Assembly: GCA_019314155.1 (NCBI GenBank)
Contig: JAFCZV010000079.1
Location: 1-19,038, forward strand
Direction of reading: 5' to 3'
DNA length: 19,038 nucleotides
Origin: Deltaproteobacteria bacterium
GTDB lineage: Bacteria > Desulfobacterota > Desulfobacteria > Desulfobacterales > UBA11574
Both the position numbers and the translations under genes were made by a program. Positions 16,096 to 19,038 of this stretch are shown piece after piece. Numbering within the stretch: the first letter of the stretch is position 1; every line of letters starts with the position of its first letter. Under the pieces are notes generated by a model. It had not been told where the DNA came from. It saw only the letters and a list, made by a program, of their open reading frames with translations, and ran no database searches.

Positions 16096-16422
16096 ATGGC
16101 GAGTAATAACCAGAAGACCAAGATTAATTTAACAGTCGATCGGAACAACCTATACCGTGAGGAATCTTTCACCGACATTAAAGTTGCTGCAATCCGAAAA
16201 CTCACACCTGTAAAGCCTGACTTGTCACCGGATGACAGCCGCCGTCCCCTTTATATGGGGCAAACGCAGTTGATGACACCTTCAGGGCCTGTAATGCTTC
16301 AGTCTTTGCTCGAAGCGATAACTTTAGATGAAGCCATCGAAAAATTTCCTATTGCAATGCAAAAGGAAGTGGAAAAGGTAATGGCAGAGATCCATAAAAA
16401 CCCGAAAGAGAAGGTGGAATGA
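16096..16422 (+). CDS. Small soluble protein of unknown function
   Basis: 108-residue hydrophilic protein with a full AAAGGAG ribosome binding site seven nt before the ATG. It has no signal peptide, membrane span or known motif. Its middle, RRPLYMGQTQLMTPSGPVML, is followed by a probable amphipathic helix region (SLLEAITLDEAIEKFPIAMQ KEVEKVMAEI without the gap). Codon use and the strong start make it a real gene. Its TGA stop overlaps the ATG of the following P-loop remnant as ATGA (16419-16422), the sign of a former operon with a CooC/ParA-like ATPase. That context suggests a partner of that ATPase, but nothing in the sequence gives a function. Confidence 0.75.
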   Translation: MASNNQKTKINLTVDRNNLYREESFTDIKVAAIRKLTPVKPDLSPDDSRRPLYMGQTQLMTPSGPVMLQSLLEAITLDEAIEKFPIAMQKEVEKVMAEIHKNPKEKVE

Positions 16423-16543
16423 AAATATTATTCTCAGGTAAAGGGGCAGTGGAAAGAGCACCCTGTCTGCGCTTGTGGCAAAAGCCCCGAACGGCCCCGG
16501 CTTCAGAGTCCTGCTCGATGACGTTAAAGGAATACCCGATCAA
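16419..16543 (+). pseudogene. Frameshifted 5' remnant of a CooC/ParA-like P-loop ATPase
   Basis: From the ATG at 16419 the frame reads MKILFSGKG and then goes out of register. One base later (from AGT at 16448) it continues SGKSTLSALVAKAPNGPGFR VLLDD. Adding one G to the GGGG run at 16443-16446 gives GKGGSGKST, the deviant Walker A (KGGxGKST) of CooC, ParA/MinD and Mrp-type ATPases, followed by the normal first helix and the GFRVLL second strand. The similarity stops after about 35 codons, before the DxD switch region, and the frame runs straight into the Nudix gene. The rest of the ATPase gene (normally about 250 codons) is missing. It therefore looks like a gene start left by an internal deletion plus a one-base frameshift. 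Confidence 0.75.
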
Positions 16544-16999
16544 ATGACCTGTGAAAGATCTAAACAAGATATTAACGGCGCTTATCCTGGTGCCCCGCGG
16601 GTGGCGGTGGGAGCTGTTGTTTTTAAGGAAAGTAAAGTCTTGCTGGTGTTACGGAGCAAACCGCCTGCTGAAAACCAGTGGTCTATCCCCGGGGGATGCG
16701 TTGAGTTGGGCGAGACCCTGCAGGAAGCTGCGGAACGAGAGATCCTTGAAGAGACCGGAATCTTCATTCGGGCAGGGGAACCTGTTTACACTTTTGATGT
16801 GATTGAAAGAGATGACAGCGGCCGAATCCGGTTCCATTATGTGATTATAGACCTGGCAGCCGATTATATCAGTGGGGAAGTCAAGGCCGGAGATGATGCT
16901 GCGGATGCAAGCTGGGTTTCATCCAAAGATATCAATACCCGCAAAGTAAGTGCTGCCACACGAAAACTGCTCAAGGAATGTTACGGATTCGGCGCATGA
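16544..16999 (+). CDS. Nudix hydrolase (ADP-ribose pyrophosphatase/MutT-like)
   Basis: 151-residue Nudix protein that would hydrolyse a nucleoside diphosphate linked to another moiety, with Mg2+. The Nudix box is complete: G51-CVELG-E57-TLQEAAE-RE-IL-EE-TGI (51-73), preceded by NQWSIPGG. The N-terminus PRVAVGAVVFKESKVLLVLR is typical of small stand-alone Nudix enzymes, and DDAADASWVSSKDI is the usual C-terminal strand. The substrate is not assignable. I take the ATG at 16544; its AAAGGAA lies about 11 nt upstream, a long spacing. The frame continues upstream through a GTG at 16475 into a P-loop ATPase remnant, so the gene may now be translated as a fusion or from this weak internal site. Confidence 0.9.
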   Translation: MTCERSKQDINGAYPGAPRVAVGAVVFKESKVLLVLRSKPPAENQWSIPGGCVELGETLQEAAEREILEETGIFIRAGEPVYTFDVIERDDSGRIRFHYVIIDLAADYISGEVKAGDDAADASWVSSKDINTRKVSAATRKLLKECYGFGA

Positions 17000-17187
17000 T
17001 CTGAGGATCTGGATTTCCCACAATTTTTTTTTATAAATCAGCTTGTTATTTTTAAAGCACTAGCCCGAGCAATTCATGTTTTTTAATCAGATTGCTATCT
17101 TTACCTCGATTGGTATGTTGACATCAAATACCATTTATTATAGGTATGAAAAGCTATTAATCCGTGGTGTCTATAAGGAGTGAACTT

Positions 17188-17839
17188 ATGGGGATAAAAG
17201 CTTTCACCGATTGTTACGAAAATCTTCAGATAAGTCCGAATGCGGATATGGAGATGATCGAAAGAGTTTTCAGGTTGCTTGCGAAGCGGTACCATCCCGA
17301 TAATAAACAAACCGGAAATGCAGAAAAATTCAACACGCTTAATGATGCACACGCTTAATGATGCATACCGTATGTTGTCTGATCCGGAAAAACGGGCGGC
17401 TTATGACGTAAAATATGATCAACAACGCGCGGCCAGCTGGAAGATTTTCGAAGAGGCGTCACACTCGGACGGTTTCGATGAAGACAATCGGATTCGGCAA
17501 GGGGTCCTTTCCCTGCTCTATACGGCACGCAGGCGGGATGCGTCAAATCCTGGGATGGGAATCATGGAACTGGAAAAGTATCTCAGCTGTCCCCAGGAGC
17601 ACATGGAGTTTCATGTCTGGTATCTTAAAGAAAAAAACTGGATTCGGCGTACGGAGTCCGGAGAATGGTCCATAACAGCAGATGGTGTAGACAAAGCTGT
17701 AGAGGGCGATCGGTTTTTGAGGAAAGATCGTTTGTTGCCGGAACCCGAGGGATTTTCAACAGAGAGCCGGAGCCCCGAGGATTCCAATCCCGACAGCAAG
17801 ACGCTTCTAAATGATGATAGCGGACAACAATCCGTCTGA
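17188..17839 (+). pseudogene. J-domain (DnaJ-like) protein gene broken by a 16-bp tandem duplication
   Basis: The ATG at 17188, with AAGGAG eight nt upstream, starts MGIKAFTDCYENLQISPNAD, a J-domain with RYHPDN (HPD at residues 36-38) and KFNTLNDA, but then hits TAA at 17356-17358. The rest, AYRMLSDPEKRAAYDVKY and about 135 more residues, continues in another frame to 17839. The cause is visible: a 16-bp unit is repeated in tandem at 17334-17365, adding one base modulo three. Removing one copy gives KFNTLNDAYRMLSDPEKRAA and a 211-residue protein with an N-terminal J-domain and a C-terminal region (LSLLYTARRRDASNPGMGI, FHVWYLKEKNWIRRTESGEW) resembling a winged-helix fold. As drawn only a 56-residue truncated J-domain, lacking helix IV, is made. 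Confidence 0.88.
17333..17365. repeat. Perfect 16-bp tandem duplication inside the J-domain gene
   Basis: CACGCTTAATGATGCA occurs at 17334-17349 and again, without gap, at 17350-17365. With the preceding A the 16-nt period covers 33 nt. Sixteen is not a multiple of three, so the second copy shifts the J-domain reading frame. This is a direct reading of the sequence. Confidence 0.95.
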
Positions 17840-17890
17840 CAACAGGTCAAAATAGAATGAAATCACGAAGCGATAGTATAACGCTAACGG

Positions 17891-18790
17891 TTATTTTGTG
17901 GGAAATTCTTTTTTAAGAAATTCATTAAAGGCCGTACATAAAGGAGAGGCGCTTCGATGTTTGTGCCTTATGAGATAAAAACTTCGCTTCAGGTTCAGGT
18001 CTTTAATTGCCAGAGCTTTTAAAGTCCCTGCTTTCAATTCTTCCGCCACCGCGATGGTGGAGAGGATCGAAATTCCTACCTTGCTTTTTATGCCCTGAAT
18101 AATCGCCGCCGTACTTCCCATTTCTGAAATAATGTTAAAATCATCAAAGATATGGTTTTTCTCTGTTAAACTCATCTTGATCGATTTTAACGTTCCGGAA
18201 CCGGGTTCACGAACAATAAAAGGTTCTTTGAGCATTAATTCCAAGGAGATATGTTTTTTCCCGGCCCATTTATGATCGGCGGTAACAATCAGCCGCATTT
18301 CGTCTTTGATCAGTTTCTCCTTGGCAATGTTTTTATCTGACGGTTTGGCGCCCACAATACCGAGTTCAAGCAAACCAGATAGGGTGTCCTGTATTATTTG
18401 ATCGGTGTCACCGATAATCAGTGAAATCTTAACCTCGGGATAATCCGTTGTAAAAGCACCGATGAGTTGCGGCAAAATATATCCTCCGGGGATTGTACTG
18501 CCACCGACGACCAGGCGCCCCTTGATTTTTCCCTGAAATTCGTTCATAGCGGTTTCAGCCTCATCTCGTAAAGAAATCAGCTTGCGGGCATAGGCATATA
18601 ATAGTTCACCGGCTTTGCTTGGAACCGCTTTCTTGCCGAGACGATCTATAAGTTGACACCCAAAGTGATTTTCTAGGTCTTTGATGTGACTGCTGATGGT
18701 GGGCTGAGTTAGATGAACGGCTTTTCCGGCTTTTGAAAAACCTTCAAGCTCAATAACCTTGCAAAAGATATTTAATTGCCATAAATCCAT
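17891..18790 (-). CDS. LysR-family transcriptional regulator (selenium-metabolism-associated type)
   Basis: 299-residue LysR regulator. The winged helix-turn-helix covers residues 1-60 (LNIFCKVIELEGFSKAGKAV, LTQPTISSHIKDLENHFGCQ, LIDRLGKK). The effector-binding domain starts near residue 90 with GRLVVGGSTIPGGYILPQLIGAF. That GSTIPGxYILPxLIGxF segment and the MDLWQLNIFCKVIELEGFSKA opening resemble the CysB-like LysR group annotated as selenium-metabolism-associated in sulfate reducers and clostridia; this subgroup call rests on recall of the family, not on a search. The ATG at 18790 has AAAGG seven nt upstream. It is divergent from the UMF1/Atg22-type transporter, so that gene is a natural candidate target. 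It is convergent with the broken J-domain gene. Confidence 0.93.
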   Translation of the reverse strand: MDLWQLNIFCKVIELEGFSKAGKAVHLTQPTISSHIKDLENHFGCQLIDRLGKKAVPSKAGELLYAYARKLISLRDEAETAMNEFQGKIKGRLVVGGSTIPGGYILPQLIGAFTTDYPEVKISLIIGDTDQIIQDTLSGLLELGIVGAKPSDKNIAKEKLIKDEMRLIVTADHKWAGKKHISLELMLKEPFIVREPGSGTLKSIKMSLTEKNHIFDDFNIISEMGSTAAIIQGIKSKVGISILSTIAVAEELKAGTLKALAIKDLNLKRSFYLIRHKHRSASPLCTAFNEFLKKEFPTK

Positions 18791-18815
18791 TTTTGAGCCT
18801 TTCTTTCAGTACGCA

Positions 18816-18844
18816 TTTACATAATTTCATAACAGGCCTATAAT
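18816..18844 (+). promoter_or_regulatory. Sigma70-type promoter for the MFS transporter gene
   Basis: TTTACA (18816-18821, five of six matches to consensus) and a perfect TATAAT (18839-18844) are separated by 17 nt, predicting a start near 18851 and a leader of about 88 nt. ATAATTT occurs twice, 19 nt apart (18821 and 18840), spanning the promoter, which could be part of a LysR-type operator. Promoter spacing is ideal; regulation by the adjacent LysR protein is inference. Confidence 0.65.
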
Positions 18845-18938
18845 TTGCCATAGCCCGTAGGTTCAGTGGCTGTCTTTTCAATATACAAAAAGATATCATT
18901 AAATCAATAATTAACTCATAATCCATGGGGATGTATGT

Positions 18939-19038
18939 ATGAATGAAGACAAGAAGGCTGTTTGGGGTTGGCTCATGTATGACTGGGCAAATTCTGCGTT
19001 CGCCACGACCGTGATGGCGGGATTTTTCCCGATTTTCT
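18939..19038 (+). CDS. MFS transporter, UMF1/Atg22-like, start only
   Basis: Only the first 33 codons lie in the window: MNEDKKAVWGWLMYDWANSA, then FATTVMAGFFPIF. The WxMYDWANSAF segment is the hallmark of the bacterial UMF1 (vacuole effluxer Atg22-like) branch of the major facilitator superfamily; the hydrophobic residues after it begin the first membrane span. The substrate of these transporters is generally unknown. The ATG at 18939 is chosen because it gives the standard N-terminus; the upstream sequence is only modestly G-rich (GGGG about 8 nt before). The gene is divergent from the LysR regulator and has a strong promoter of its own. Confidence 0.85.
   Translation, partial: MNEDKKAVWGWLMYDWANSAFATTVMAGFFPIF

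Noticed and set aside
17000..17060. T9 tract after the Nudix gene as a terminator
   Set aside because: The sequence before the tract has no stable GC-rich stem.
16021..17888. ATAACGCTAAC occurring at 16021-16031 and 17878-17888, flanking the small-protein/Nudix/J-domain genes, as possible element ends
   Set aside because: Dozens of 11-nt matches are expected by chance in a window of this size, and there is no transposase, integrase or target duplication.
17840..17890. ATAAC/GTTAT hairpin as a bidirectional terminator between the J-domain and LysR genes
   Set aside because: The stem is only five weak base pairs and no convincing T-tract follows on either strand.

Overview
The window looks like a chromosomal, mostly housekeeping stretch of a Gram-negative anaerobe, probably a member of the Desulfobacterota (Desulfobacterales-like). 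The support is indirect. The EF-G is of the spd/mitochondrial EF-G1 type, the LysR regulator resembles the selenium-metabolism-associated group, and there is a small EF-Tu-domain-like protein and a CFI-box C-terminal domain. Base composition is moderate, apart from one very GC-rich palindromic insert. No rRNA, tRNA, CRISPR array or complete insertion sequence was recognised.

Layout. Positions 1-4755 (minus) hold a gene string, in transcription order: a Lon-like S16/AAA protease, dTDP-4-dehydrorhamnose 3,5-epimerase (rmlC), a U32-family protein, and a corrinoid adenosyltransferase cut by the window edge. Divergent from it, with a good sigma70-type promoter, is an 85-residue EF-Tu domain-2-like protein (4974-5231, plus). 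Positions 5251-7764 (minus) form a tight three-gene unit: a small four-cysteine protein with no canonical start codon, a GT-B glycosyltransferase and a HAD hydrolase. Positions 8004-10824 (minus) pair an EF-G with a small RecA-like P-loop ATPase. Positions 11018-13902 (minus) carry an Smr-domain protein and a secreted subtilisin-like protease whose CFI-box C-terminal domain is split by a frameshift; a rho-independent terminator follows. A GC-rich palindromic repeat lies at about 14068-14184, followed by a cupin (minus) and rsmG (plus). Positions 16096-17839 (plus) hold a small conserved-looking protein, the frameshifted start of a CooC/ParA-like ATPase running into a Nudix hydrolase, and a J-domain gene broken by a 16-bp tandem duplication. 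The right end has a LysR regulator (minus) divergent from the start of a UMF1/Atg22-type MFS transporter (plus).

The most notable signals are three independent reading-frame disruptions: the protease C-terminus, the P-loop remnant in front of the Nudix gene, and the J-domain gene. Two are single-base homopolymer events that could be sequencing error; the third is a clean 16-bp tandem duplication. The cysteine-protein/glycosyltransferase/HAD unit is the best candidate for a little-described pathway. I did not find clear evidence of a new defence or mobile system.
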